DNA of 50,808 nt from UBA7398 sp964632545 (GTDB lineage Bacteria > Actinomycetota > Actinomycetes > Nanopelagicales > Nanopelagicaceae). Shown here one piece after another: positions 25,534 through 34,858 of this stretch. The notes beneath the pieces are model-generated. The model searched no databases. It saw only the letters and a program-made list of their open reading frames with translations, and was not told the DNA's origin. The stretch is taken from the NCBI GenBank assembly GCA_964632545.1, contig CAZWBQ010000010.1:1-50808 (forward strand). The letters run 5' to 3'. The translations under genes and the position numbers were made by a program. The stretch's first letter is position 1; the number at the start of each line of letters is the position of its first letter.

Positions 25534-26817
25534 GTGAACCCAACAACAATTGCATTACCTAAACACGACATCGCAGATGCATCACTAGCCGCAGAAGGAA
25601 AAAAGCGGATTGAATGGGCAGAGCGGAATATGCCAGTACTGGCTCAAATTCGTGAGCGGTTTACTAAAGAACAACCATTCGCGGGAGTTCGTCTAGCAGC
25701 ATGCATGCATGTAACTACCGAGACTGCAAACTTAATGCGAACTTTAAAAGCTGGTGGCGCAGAAATTGCACTTTGTGCTTCGAATCCATTGTCGACGCAA
25801 GACGATACTGCAGCCGCTCTCGTGCATGAATATGGTATTTCTGTTTTCGCAAGAAATGCGGTTGACCGTGATGGTTACTACAAGCACATCAATGCCGCAT
25901 TGGATATCGAACCACATCAAGTGTTTGATGATGGTTGTGACTTGGTAAATACCTTGCACACCACTCGTAAAGAACTTCTGGGAACAATTGTGGGTGGTTG
26001 TGAAGAGACCACAACTGGTGTAATTCGATTACACCAAATGGCAAAAGATGGGGCATTAACTTTTCCAATGATTGCTGTAAACGATACTGACACAAAACAT
26101 ATGTTTGATAATCGTTACGGAACCGGTCAGTCCACGCTAGATGCAATTTTCCGTGCTACAAATACTTTGCTTGCTGGAAAGATTCTTGTGGTAGCCGGAT
26201 TTGGATACTGCGGTAAAGGCGTTGCAGAGCGCGGCAAAGGAATGGGCGCAGATGTAGTGGTCACAGAAATTGATCCAACAAAAGCACTTGATGCGATGAT
26301 GCAGGGCTATCGCGTAATGCCAATGTATGAAGCAGCTAAAATTGGCGACGTATTCATTACAGTTACTGGCAATCGTGACGTACTGCGATCAGAACATTTC
26401 GCAATGATGAAAGACGGCGCAATCCTTGCCAACTCAGGCCATTTTGATATTGAAATTGACGTAGCATGGTTAGAAAAATTCGCGAAACAAAAGAATAAGA
26501 AAATTCGCCACCAAACTGATGAATATGTACTCTCAGATGAACGCAGAATTCTTCTAGTTGCAGAAGGTCGCTTAGTTAACCTTGGCGCGGCTGAGGGCCA
26601 TCCTGCAGCGGTAATGGATATGTCATTCTCGGATCAAGCGTTAACTGCGGAGTGGCTGGTAAAAGCTGCTAGTTCTCTTACTGCTGGCGTGCATAACGTT
26701 CCAACTGAGATTGATAAGGAAGTTGCCCGTCTGAAGTTGCAAAGCATGGGTGGAGAGATCGATACTTTGACTCCAGAACAATTCTCCTATTTAAATTCTT
26801 GGGAACACGGTAGCTAA
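25534..26817 (+). CDS. ahcY: Adenosylhomocysteinase
   Basis: A 427-residue NAD-dependent enzyme splitting S-adenosylhomocysteine into adenosine and homocysteine, thereby relieving methyltransferase inhibition. Recognisable parts: HVTTETANLMRTLKAGGAE, GGCEETTTGVIRL, VNDTDTKHMFDNRYGTGQS and the NAD fold GFGYCGKGVAERGKGMGADV. Length (427) corresponds to the short bacterial/archaeal form; mycobacterial SahH is longer (about 495) by an internal insertion, which is absent here. The GTG start at 25534 is preceded by AAGGAG. The response regulator gene begins directly after its stop codon, as in the Rv3248c-Rv3246c region with tmk removed. Confidence 0.94.
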   Translation: MNPTTIALPKHDIADASLAAEGKKRIEWAERNMPVLAQIRERFTKEQPFAGVRLAACMHVTTETANLMRTLKAGGAEIALCASNPLSTQDDTAAALVHEYGISVFARNAVDRDGYYKHINAALDIEPHQVFDDGCDLVNTLHTTRKELLGTIVGGCEETTTGVIRLHQMAKDGALTFPMIAVNDTDTKHMFDNRYGTGQSTLDAIFRATNTLLAGKILVVAGFGYCGKGVAERGKGMGADVVVTEIDPTKALDAMMQGYRVMPMYEAAKIGDVFITVTGNRDVLRSEHFAMMKDGAILANSGHFDIEIDVAWLEKFAKQKNKKIRHQTDEYVLSDERRILLVAEGRLVNLGAAEGHPAAVMDMSFSDQALTAEWLVKAASSLTAGVHNVPTEIDKEVARLKLQSMGGEIDTLTPEQFSYLNSWEHGS

Positions 26818-27510
26818 ATGACATCGGTACTGGTCGTTGATGATGATCAAGACCTTGCCGAAATGTTGGGGATTGTTTTAAATGGCGCGGGTATTGAAGT
26901 TGATTTAGTTAGCCGTGGCGACGAAGTCATGGATGTTTTTCGAAACAATCCACCTGATTTAGTTTTACTTGATGTCATGTTACCTGGCCTTGATGGCATT
27001 GAAGTTTGTCGTCAAATTAGAGCATTTTCGCAAAAGGTTCCAATTGTGATGCTTACTGCAAAAGGCGATACTCACGATGTTGTGCTGGGGCTTGAGGCAG
27101 GTGCCGATGATTACATGGTTAAACCTTTCAAACCATCTGAATTAGTTGCAAGAATCAGAACGAGATTACGAAGAACTTCTGGAGAGTTAGCTAGCAATTT
27201 AACGCTCTCAGATATTGCAATTGACGTTTTAGAACACACAATTACTCGCGGCGGCAAAGAAATTCCATTAACTAGGTTGGAATTTGATTTATTAGTAGCA
27301 CTTGCAAAAGAACCAGGCCGAGTATTTACAAGAGAAGCTCTCCTGAGCGAAGTTTGGGGATATCGTCATTCCACAGATACTCGACTTGTCAATGTACATA
27401 TTCAACGATTACGTGCAAAAGTTGAACATGATCCAGAAAATCCAACAATTATCACGACTATCCGGGGAATCGGTTACAAAGCGGGAGTTTCTGGAACTCG
27501 AGGCCACTAA
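26818..27510 (+). CDS. mtrA: MtrA response regulator
   Basis: A 230-residue OmpR/PhoB-type regulator. The receiver domain (1-115) has the acidic pocket VVDDDQ, phospho-acceptor Asp52 in LLDVMLPG and Lys in YMVKPFKP. The winged helix (about 130-225) includes LTRLEFDLLVALAKEPGRVFTREALL and a wing ending TIRGIGYKAG. Position and sequence match MtrA, the essential actinobacterial regulator of cell division and wall metabolism. It starts immediately after the ahcY stop and is 2 nt from mtrB, so the pair is co-transcribed from ahcY or from a promoter inside it. Confidence 0.93.
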   Translation: MTSVLVVDDDQDLAEMLGIVLNGAGIEVDLVSRGDEVMDVFRNNPPDLVLLDVMLPGLDGIEVCRQIRAFSQKVPIVMLTAKGDTHDVVLGLEAGADDYMVKPFKPSELVARIRTRLRRTSGELASNLTLSDIAIDVLEHTITRGGKEIPLTRLEFDLLVALAKEPGRVFTREALLSEVWGYRHSTDTRLVNVHIQRLRAKVEHDPENPTIITTIRGIGYKAGVSGTRGH

Positions 27511-27512
27511 AA

Positions 27513-29063
27513 GTGCGGCGCCTTAAAATATCTACCGGATTTCGCAGATCCTTAACGCTTCGAGTATTAAGTACCACTTTTGTTTTAACAACAATCGTTT
27601 TATGGGTTGTGGGATCAGCGCTATTTAACCGAATTTCAACAGGTGTCGTTAATGAAAAGATTAAATCTTCGCTATCGGAATCAACGCTAGCTGTGTACTC
27701 GGCTCAATTTAGATTCTCTAGCGGTGGCACTACTGACGATTCTCTTAAGAAAATTGCGCAAGAAGTAGTTAATGCTAAAAAATCAATAAAGGCTACTGAC
27801 TCTGGCCGAGAAGTCATATTAATTCGTTCGGCAAAAAATTTAGATCCGGTTGTTGATATTGATACCGTTTCAAACCGAGTTTCGTATAGCTCGATTCCAA
27901 TCGAATTAAGAGATCGTTTATTAAATAGTAGCGAACCACTTTGGGCGCAATCTACAATTCAGTATATAAATGGCGCTAAAGTTCCAGGAATAGTTGTTGG
28001 CGACAAGATAAGTATCCCTAGAGTTGGTCCATACGATATCTATTTTCTCTTTAGCTTTGAGAGTCAAACCCACACTCTTGAATTAGTTAAACGATATCTA
28101 TTTTTTAGTGGATTCATGTTGCTATTTTTAATCATTGGAATAACTTGGCTAGTAATTCGCCAAGTTATATCTCCAGTGCGCGCCGCCGCGAAAATTGCCG
28201 AACAATTTACTGCCGGAGAATTAGATAAAAGAATGTCAGTTAGCGGAATAGATGAAATATCCAAACTTGGAAATGCGTTCAATGCGATGGCAGTTTCTCT
28301 GGAACAACAAATTAAGCGTTTAGAAAATCTTTCGCGAGTACAACAGCGGTTCGTTTCTGATGTCTCGCACGAGTTGCGAACCCCACTAACAACAATTCGA
28401 ATGGCCTCGGATTTGATTTTTGCTTATCGCGAGAAGTTTGAACCAAGTATTTCAAGAAGTGCTGAATTATTGCAATCTCAAATTGATCGATTTGAATTAC
28501 TGCTTGCCGACTTATTAGAAGTAAGCCGATTTGATGCTACAGAAGCTGCTATGGAAATAACTTCTGTGAATATAAATGATCTGGTTTCTCGTTGCATCTC
28601 AGATTTGACCCTGATTTCCTTGCAAAAGAAAGTGGTAGTTAATTTTGAAAATAGCTCAACAATTTCTATCGTAGATGTTGATTCTCGAAGAATCGAAAGA
28701 ATTTTGCGAAATCTGCTTACTAATGCGATTGATCATGCTGACGAAAAACCAGTAGATGTAGCTGTTAAATCAAACGATTCTGCGGTTTCGGTAAGCGTGC
28801 GCGATTATGGGATTGGCATAGACCCAAATTTAGTAAATCGTGTATTTGATAGATTTTGGCGGGCGGATCCAGCTCGCGCAAGAGTTAAGGGCGGAACCGG
28901 TTTAGGACTTTCAATCGCCCTAGAAGATGCTCATCTCCATAATGGAACGCTAAAAGCTTGGGGAAAATTAGGCGAAGGTGCGCAATTTGTGTTGACATTA
29001 CCTAAGAAAGTTGGCGGAAAAATAGATTTGGAACCAATAGAAATTCCATTTAGTAAGTTGTAA
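27513..29063 (+). CDS. mtrB: MtrB sensor histidine kinase
   Basis: A 516-residue membrane kinase partner of MtrA. Two transmembrane helices (about 20-38 and 197-215) flank an extracytoplasmic sensor of about 155 residues. HAMP follows (216-270), then HisKA with phospho-His286 in VSDVSHELRTPLTT, and HATPase with NLLTNAIDHAD (N box), DYGIGIDP (G1) and GGTGLGLSIA (G2). The GTG start at 27513 is 2 nt after mtrA. In most actinobacteria the lipoprotein gene lpqB follows mtrB; here comF follows after 74 bp, so MtrB lacks that adjacent partner. Confidence 0.93.
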   Translation: MRRLKISTGFRRSLTLRVLSTTFVLTTIVLWVVGSALFNRISTGVVNEKIKSSLSESTLAVYSAQFRFSSGGTTDDSLKKIAQEVVNAKKSIKATDSGREVILIRSAKNLDPVVDIDTVSNRVSYSSIPIELRDRLLNSSEPLWAQSTIQYINGAKVPGIVVGDKISIPRVGPYDIYFLFSFESQTHTLELVKRYLFFSGFMLLFLIIGITWLVIRQVISPVRAAAKIAEQFTAGELDKRMSVSGIDEISKLGNAFNAMAVSLEQQIKRLENLSRVQQRFVSDVSHELRTPLTTIRMASDLIFAYREKFEPSISRSAELLQSQIDRFELLLADLLEVSRFDATEAAMEITSVNINDLVSRCISDLTLISLQKKVVVNFENSSTISIVDVDSRRIERILRNLLTNAIDHADEKPVDVAVKSNDSAVSVSVRDYGIGIDPNLVNRVFDRFWRADPARARVKGGTGLGLSIALEDAHLHNGTLKAWGKLGEGAQFVLTLPKKVGGKIDLEPIEIPFSKL

Positions 29064-29137
29064 TCCACAGATTCAATTTATTCACTTAGGTTTAGTAGAA
29101 AGAGATTGACTAAATCGATATTTGAGATAGTAGTTAA

Positions 29138-29833
29138 ATGTCGAGGTTTATTAATGCAATTCGAACATTAGTTTATCCTGCTAGCTGCATAATGTGCGGT
29201 AATTTAAATTCCGAATTGTGTCTAGATTGTAATTCTATTTGGCGAAATTCATCTAAAAATTTCCGCCTAGCAAATCATATAGTTGCGGCAGGACTGACCT
29301 ATAATGAACGAGTTGCGAGAGTAGTGCTTTCAGCCAAAGAAGATAATGGTAAGTTTGCAAAAAAATGTATTTTGTTGGGATTAGACGCAGCTTATCAAAA
29401 CTTGCGGGGTTCGATTACAATTCCTGCTTCAACTTTTCTTATATCAATTCCTTCCGCAAATGCCGCTAATCGGAGGAGAGGTGGCAATTACTTGTTTGAT
29501 CTTTCTAAGACTTTTGCAAAAGATTCAAAAAAATATTTAGGAAATATGTTGACGGTTCCCAAAAAGCCGATGCTCACACAATCTCCGCATGTTAAAGATC
29601 AATCGGGATTAAGCGCACTTGAACGTGAGTTCAACATGGAATCTGCAATCAATGTCGATTTAAGTTATTTTGACCATCTAAATCTTTCCAAAATTTCGGT
29701 GCTTTTAATGGATGATGTGGTAACCAGTGGCGCAACCCTGAAATCGGCGATTTCTGCGTTAGAAGCCAGCAAAATCACAGTAATTGGTGCGATAGCTGCG
29801 TGTGCGTCACAGCGTCAAATGCGAATACCATAG
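29138..29833 (+). CDS. ComF-family phosphoribosyltransferase-like protein
   Basis: A 231-residue protein. The N-terminus has a four-Cys zinc motif (PASCIMCGN... ELCLDCNSIW), and the C-terminal half is a type I PRTase fold with the PRPP-binding loop VLLMDDVVTSGATL (about 189-202). ComF homologues function in DNA uptake in competent bacteria and their biochemical activity remains uncertain. In actinobacteria the gene sits between mtrB/lpqB and hpf/secA (Rv3242c), as here without lpqB and hpf. A TTGACT at 29106 may be part of its promoter. secA begins 4 nt after the stop. Confidence 0.85.
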   Translation: MSRFINAIRTLVYPASCIMCGNLNSELCLDCNSIWRNSSKNFRLANHIVAAGLTYNERVARVVLSAKEDNGKFAKKCILLGLDAAYQNLRGSITIPASTFLISIPSANAANRRRGGNYLFDLSKTFAKDSKKYLGNMLTVPKKPMLTQSPHVKDQSGLSALEREFNMESAINVDLSYFDHLNLSKISVLLMDDVVTSGATLKSAISALEASKITVIGAIAACASQRQMRIP

Positions 29834-29837
29834 CCCA

Positions 29838-32507
29838 ATGGTTGCGATCCTCGACAGAATTCTCCGAGCAGGTGAAGGGCGCACTTTAAAGCGACTTCAA
29901 AAAATTGCCACCGAAGTAAATGCAGTGGAGTCCGAAATTGTTTCACTTACTGATGAGCAATTACGCGCAAAGACAGATGAGTTCCGTAATCGATATGAAC
30001 AAGGCGAAACTCTTGATGAATTGTTACCGGAAGCATTTGCGGTTGTGCGCGAAGCAGCGAAACGAACTCTTGGACAGCGCCATTATGACGTTCAGATTAT
30101 GGGCGGTGCCGCTTTACACAGTGGCAATATCGCAGAGATGCGCACGGGTGAAGGAAAGACGTTAGTTGCCACTCTGCCTTCATATTTAAATGCTTTACCT
30201 GGTAAAGGCGTTCATGTTGTGACGACGAATGATTATTTAGCTGAGCGCGATAGTGAATGGATGGGACGAATTCATCGATTCCTTGGATTAAAAGTTGGCG
30301 TAATTTTGGCGTCGATGTCGCCAACTGAGCGACGCGAACAATATGCCGCCGATATTACTTATGGCACAAATAATGAATTCGGCTTTGATTATTTGCGCGA
30401 CAATATGGCTTGGACTTTAGAAGATTGCGTTCAACGTAAACATAACTATGCGATAGTAGATGAAGTTGACTCAATTTTGATTGATGAAGCGCGAACTCCA
30501 TTAATAATCTCTGGCCCAGCTGATAAGGCAACAAAATGGTATGTTGAATTTGCAAATATTGTTTCAAGGCTTACCAAAGATACGCATTATGAAGTCGACG
30601 AAAAGAAGCGAACTGTTGGAATTTTAGAAGAAGGCGTTACAAAAGTTGAAGAATTTTTAGGAATCGAAAATCTTTATGAATCTGTAAATACTCCAATGAT
30701 TGGGTACCTAAATAACGCTATTCGCGCAAAGGAACTCTTTAAAAGAGATAAAGATTATGTTGTCATGAATGGCGAATTGTTAATCGTAGATGAGCACACC
30801 GGTCGAATGCTTTCGGGGCGGCGCTATAGCGAAGGGTTGCACCAAGCGCTAGAAGCTAAAGAAAAAGTTGAAATTAAGGATGAGAACCAAACTCTTGCAA
30901 CTATCACACTCCAAAATTATTTCCGCCTCTACGAGAAAATTTCCGGTATGACCGGAACTGCGATGACAGAAGCTTCTGAATTCATGCAAATTTATAAATT
31001 AGGCGTTATTCCAATCCCTACAAATCGCGATATGCAGCGAATGGATCAAGCTGATTTAGTTTATAAAACAGAGGCAGCAAAATTTGAAGCAGTAGCTATC
31101 GATATCGTTGAACGCCATCGCAAAGGTCAGCCAGTTCTGGTTGGAACTGTAAGTGTTGAAAAATCAGAATTACTTTCGCAAACTCTTCGTAAAAAGGGAA
31201 TTCCACATGAAGTGTTAAATGCGAAACAACATGAACGCGAAGCAGCGGTGATCGCTCGTGCTGGAACGCTTGGCGCTGTAACCGTAGCGACAAATATGGC
31301 GGGTCGAGGAACTGACATCATGCTCGGCGGTAATCCTGAGTTCATGGCAGATTTTGAGTTGCAACGCCAAGGAATTTCTCCAGTTGATAATGCTGAACAA
31401 TATGAAAATTTGTGGCCTACTGAGATTGCAAAACAAAAAGCATCAGTTGCAAAAGAGCATGAAGAAGTTGTGGCACTTGGCGGATTGTACGTTTTAGGAA
31501 CTGAGCGACATGAATCACGTCGAATTGATAATCAGTTACGTGGTCGTTCTGGGCGTCAAGGTGATCCGGGAGAATCTCGTTTCTATCTTTCACTTCAAGA
31601 TGAATTGATGCGTCGCTTTAATTCAGCAATGGTAGAACGTTTTCTCACCGCAGCTGGAATTCCGGAAGATCAACCAATTGAATCGAAGATGGTCTCTAAT
31701 GCAATTCGCTCAGCGCAAACTCAAGTTGAATCACAGAATTTTGAAATGCGTAAAAATGTTTTGAAATATGACGATGTTATGAACCGCCAACGTGAAGTGG
31801 TTTATGGTGAACGACGTGAAGTATTAGAAGGTGCGGATATCAGTGAACAAGTTTCTGAGTTTATTGATGACACGATTTCCGCTTATGTTAATACTGCAAC
31901 AGGTGAAGGTTTTCCAGAGGACTGGGATCTGGATACGCTTTGGACAGCGCTGCAATCACTTTATCCAATCTCTTTTAGCGTTGTCGAAATTGAAAATGAA
32001 GTAGGCAGTCGAGCAGGAATTGATAATGATTTCTTGCTAACAAAAGTCCTGGAAGATTCTAGATTGCAATATTCAAATCGCGAATCAACTTTAACGCCTG
32101 AAGTTATGCGCGAGCTTGAGCGAAAAGTTCTACTTTCAGTATTAGATAGAAAATGGCGCGAACATCTTTATGAAATGGATTATCTACAAGAGGGAATTGG
32201 CTTACGAGCCATGGCGCAACGTGATCCATTGGTTGAGTATCAAAAAGAAGGTTATGAACTTTTTGCTGCGATGATGGAATCCATTAAAGAAGAAATGGTG
32301 GGTTATTTATTCAATGTTGAAGTAAGCGTTGAATCCGATGGTGTTGAGGCTAAAGGTCTAGAACAGAACAAACCAACTGCAGCATTGAAATATACGGCTC
32401 CAAGTGAATCTGGTGAGATAACTAGAGACTCCGGAACTTCAAGAAATTCACCTTGTCCTTGCGGTTCGGGCAAAAAATATAAGCGATGCCATGGAGCTCC
32501 CAACTAA
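29838..32507 (+). CDS. secA: Preprotein translocase ATPase SecA
   Basis: An 889-residue motor of Sec protein export. The start MVAILDRILRAGEGRTLKRL at 29838 matches SecA1 proteins; frame further upstream overlaps comF and is not conserved. Visible features: Walker A MRTGEGKTLVAT (about 104), DEVD box YAIVDEVDSILIDEART, preprotein cross-linking domain (about 225-370), motif TNMAGRGTDIMLGG, helix IRLRGRSGRQGDPGES in the second nucleotide-binding fold, scaffold domain, and a C-terminal zinc SEC-C motif NSPCPCGSGKKYKRCHG. It is full length and apparently the housekeeping SecA1. It follows comF by 4 nt. Confidence 0.96.
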   Translation: MVAILDRILRAGEGRTLKRLQKIATEVNAVESEIVSLTDEQLRAKTDEFRNRYEQGETLDELLPEAFAVVREAAKRTLGQRHYDVQIMGGAALHSGNIAEMRTGEGKTLVATLPSYLNALPGKGVHVVTTNDYLAERDSEWMGRIHRFLGLKVGVILASMSPTERREQYAADITYGTNNEFGFDYLRDNMAWTLEDCVQRKHNYAIVDEVDSILIDEARTPLIISGPADKATKWYVEFANIVSRLTKDTHYEVDEKKRTVGILEEGVTKVEEFLGIENLYESVNTPMIGYLNNAIRAKELFKRDKDYVVMNGELLIVDEHTGRMLSGRRYSEGLHQALEAKEKVEIKDENQTLATITLQNYFRLYEKISGMTGTAMTEASEFMQIYKLGVIPIPTNRDMQRMDQADLVYKTEAAKFEAVAIDIVERHRKGQPVLVGTVSVEKSELLSQTLRKKGIPHEVLNAKQHEREAAVIARAGTLGAVTVATNMAGRGTDIMLGGNPEFMADFELQRQGISPVDNAEQYENLWPTEIAKQKASVAKEHEEVVALGGLYVLGTERHESRRIDNQLRGRSGRQGDPGESRFYLSLQDELMRRFNSAMVERFLTAAGIPEDQPIESKMVSNAIRSAQTQVESQNFEMRKNVLKYDDVMNRQREVVYGERREVLEGADISEQVSEFIDDTISAYVNTATGEGFPEDWDLDTLWTALQSLYPISFSVVEIENEVGSRAGIDNDFLLTKVLEDSRLQYSNRESTLTPEVMRELERKVLLSVLDRKWREHLYEMDYLQEGIGLRAMAQRDPLVEYQKEGYELFAAMMESIKEEMVGYLFNVEVSVESDGVEAKGLEQNKPTAALKYTAPSESGEITRDSGTSRNSPCPCGSGKKYKRCHGAPN

Positions 32508-32509
32508 AT

Positions 32510-33037
32510 TTAAATTAAGAAAAGTTCGGTGCAAAGCCAACGTTTATCAACGCCTTCAAATCTTAAAACTAGAGACCGCACTCGATCGCCGAATCGGAGC
32601 GTAACTGTTACTTCTTCTACACCTTCTATCGGTTGATTTCGATAAATATTTCTGACTCTAGGTATTGCATTTATCGACCCAATTTTGCGCACTAAATCGC
32701 TATAAATTACGCGATGACACCAACGCGATAGTTGTTGCGGTGCGCGCTGGCCGACCCAGATCTCGAGCAAGCTAACGATGAATTTCTTTAACCAAGGTTC
32801 AATATCTGGCAATTCTTCTAATGGGCTGGGTTGTGGGGCAAAGTCATGGTCAAATTCATCGCCAAAAGTAGAGGGAACCAAATACAGTTTGCGACTCTCA
32901 ACGAGAGTAATCGGTTCCGTTGGTGGTTCAAATAATGCGAGCATGGGGTGGGACCATAAATCCGCATCAAAATTGAAGTTGGATTGTTCAAGTGAAACTT
33001 CCCGGCATCTAATTTCAGCGTTTTCAATTTTAGTCAT
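32510..33037 (-). CDS. Rv3235 family protein (DUF6459-like)
   Basis: A 175-residue soluble protein. The first 75 residues are acidic and low in structure; the C-terminal 100 residues resemble the actinobacterial Rv3235 family: a helical LLEIWVGQRAPQQLSRWCHRVIY followed by beta strands VTVTLRFGDRVRSLVLRFEGVDKRWLCTELFLI. Function unknown. It converges on secA with 2 nt between stops, the same neighbourhood as in M. tuberculosis. Assignment is by pattern and position. Confidence 0.72.
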   Translation of the reverse strand: MTKIENAEIRCREVSLEQSNFNFDADLWSHPMLALFEPPTEPITLVESRKLYLVPSTFGDEFDHDFAPQPSPLEELPDIEPWLKKFIVSLLEIWVGQRAPQQLSRWCHRVIYSDLVRKIGSINAIPRVRNIYRNQPIEGVEEVTVTLRFGDRVRSLVLRFEGVDKRWLCTELFLI

Positions 33038-33138
33038 GGCTGATTTTCAATTAAAATTACTAATTGTTTATCCATTAAAGGTTGAGGTTCTATCATCCGA
33101 AAGTATGACTGTGGAGAACTTCTAGGAATTGTCTGGGA

Positions 33139-33777
33139 ATGGGTTATCTATGGCTCATGAAAATAGAAAAACTTATAACTACTAGAAAAATCAAATCCAA
33201 TTCACGCACAATTATTGGAATTCTGATGATTTTACTTTCATTTCTCGCTGCGGCTCTAATCAACCGGGAATCAAATAGGACTGTATTGGTTTGGGGAAGT
33301 TTTGGTGAATTAGCACCCGGTGATGTAATAGCAGCGACAGATTTGATACCAATTCGCGTGATGTTGCCAGAAAACTCCCGTAGATATTTATCAATTAGCG
33401 CTAACTTAATTGGAACTGTTGTGGTGAGAAAGCTAGGTGCGCATGAGTTGATCCCAAGCGAATCTCTTACCAACGGACCGTATGGAATTGATGCCCGCTC
33501 CACACCAATTGAAGTGTTGAGAAATGATTTACCGATGGATTTAATCCGCGGCTCAATTGTTGATATTTATGCGCTACCGAATGAAACTTCACAAAACGGC
33601 GGTCAAATTGATTCAACTCATTTAGTCGCAGCCGAGATATCTATAGTCTCAGTAGACCAGAAATCGAAAGATTTAGGTGGCAGTGTGGGCGTAGTAGTTT
33701 CACTTCCTAATTCAGAAGTTGAATCGGTATTAGCACAAGTGCCTAAGCATCGAATGGTTTTGGTTAAACATGGTTAA
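33139..33777 (+). CDS. SAF-domain, CpaB/RcpC-like membrane protein
   Basis: A 212-residue protein with one N-terminal membrane helix (about 25-42, IIGILMILLSFLAAALI) and an extracytoplasmic SAF domain: GELAPGDVIAATDLIPIRVMLPEN and LIGTVVVRKLGAHELIPSESL, followed by RGSIVDIYALPNE, as in CpaB/RcpC proteins of Flp/Tad pilus systems. The start may be ATG 33139 or ATG 33157; the latter is 6 nt after TATCTA. The downstream TadZ-like gene overlaps by 8 nt (ATGGTTAA). No tadA, tadB, tadC, flp or prepilin peptidase gene is present around it. Confidence 0.72.
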   Translation: MGYLWLMKIEKLITTRKIKSNSRTIIGILMILLSFLAAALINRESNRTVLVWGSFGELAPGDVIAATDLIPIRVMLPENSRRYLSISANLIGTVVVRKLGAHELIPSESLTNGPYGIDARSTPIEVLRNDLPMDLIRGSIVDIYALPNETSQNGGQIDSTHLVAAEISIVSVDQKSKDLGGSVGVVVSLPNSEVESVLAQVPKHRMVLVKHG

Positions 33778-34849
33778 TTTAATTGACCCTAAACCAGTAA
33801 TTAATGTCATTACTGGGATTGCTAATCCAGAGCGAGAAGCATTTGTCGCCCGCACCCTTTTTGAATCTGGAAAAAATATTATATTTAGAGCAATTTCTGG
33901 CGTTGAATTACTGCAATGTTTAGAAAATCGAGCTCCAGAAAATGGGAGATGGATTGTTGTTTTTGCAGATGACTTACCGGGTATCGAGACCATTGATATT
34001 GCAAATTGGAATGATTCTGAAACTTCCATAATTGATTTATCCAACTTAAAAAATGATTTGGAATTAAATTCTTTAAATGAATTAATCGCTAGATCATTAA
34101 GGAATCCATTGGTTCACGCAAGCAACCAAACTTTCCTAAACAAAACCCCGAGGTATCGCTCACTTATTGGGATAATTGGAAGTGCGGGTGCACCTGGCCG
34201 AACTTCGATAACACTCAACTTAGCAGCTGAGACTTCTCAAAAGTATCAAACTGCAATTATTGATGCAGATTGCTCGGCTCCTGCACTAGCGCTCTTACTT
34301 GGGCAATCTGATGAAAGTCTCAAGAGCGAATTTCAATTAACTCAAAAACTTTCGTTATTTACCGATTTGAGTACTAGTAATTCGAAATTTCAAAGTTTGA
34401 TTGATACAAATTCTAAAATTTACCTAGATCTGGGAGTAATGCCTAAAATATCTGAAGCAATAATTGACCGCAGGAAATCAGCACAAGTTTTTGCACAATG
34501 GTTTGAGAAGTTGAGCGTAATAATTTATGTAACTAATTCTGAAGAATATTCGCTCCGGTCATTAGAGAGATTTATTGAGAATCGATCGGAATTACCGAGA
34601 AATATTAAAGATTTCTATATCTTAAATAAAAGCGGAACCTCACGTCGTCATAAATCACTAGAACGTAGGTTTTCAAGATTAGTGCCACAAGATTTGGGTA
34701 TGGTGATTCCATATGATTTTGCCGCTTTTGATCGTGCTCAAACTAACTGTTCGCCCATCCTTGAAGTAGCCCCACGAAGCGCAATCCGAAAGTCCTTTGT
34801 TGAATTATCGGCTCGAATTGAGAATCTTGAGGTTTCTACTTCTAGATAG
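33770..34849 (+). CDS. CpaE/TadZ-like MinD-family protein with degenerate P-loop
   Basis: A 359-residue protein. Residues about 1-115 form an atypical receiver-like or variable N-terminal domain; residues about 130-345 are a MinD/ParA-type fold. The Walker A equivalent is GSAGAPGRTSITLNLA (137-152), in which both lysines of KGGxGK(S/T) are replaced (Ala and Arg). TAIIDADCSAPALALLLG is the A'/switch I region and FYILNKSGTSRR the later strand. TadZ/CpaE proteins localise pilus machinery at the pole. The unusual P-loop suggests weak or no ATP hydrolysis. It overlaps the CpaB-like gene by 8 nt and precedes pdtaS by 9 nt. Confidence 0.72.
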   Translation: MVNLIDPKPVINVITGIANPEREAFVARTLFESGKNIIFRAISGVELLQCLENRAPENGRWIVVFADDLPGIETIDIANWNDSETSIIDLSNLKNDLELNSLNELIARSLRNPLVHASNQTFLNKTPRYRSLIGIIGSAGAPGRTSITLNLAAETSQKYQTAIIDADCSAPALALLLGQSDESLKSEFQLTQKLSLFTDLSTSNSKFQSLIDTNSKIYLDLGVMPKISEAIIDRRKSAQVFAQWFEKLSVIIYVTNSEEYSLRSLERFIENRSELPRNIKDFYILNKSGTSRRHKSLERRFSRLVPQDLGMVIPYDFAAFDRAQTNCSPILEVAPRSAIRKSFVELSARIENLEVSTSR

Positions 34850-34852
34850 GAT
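34847..34852 (+). promoter_or_regulatory. -10 element of a leaderless promoter for pdtaS
   Basis: TAGGAT stands 6 nt before the ATG at 34859 and overlaps the stop codon of the TadZ-like gene. It allows pdtaS to be expressed independently. Confidence 0.45.
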
Positions 34853-34858
34853 TTACCC

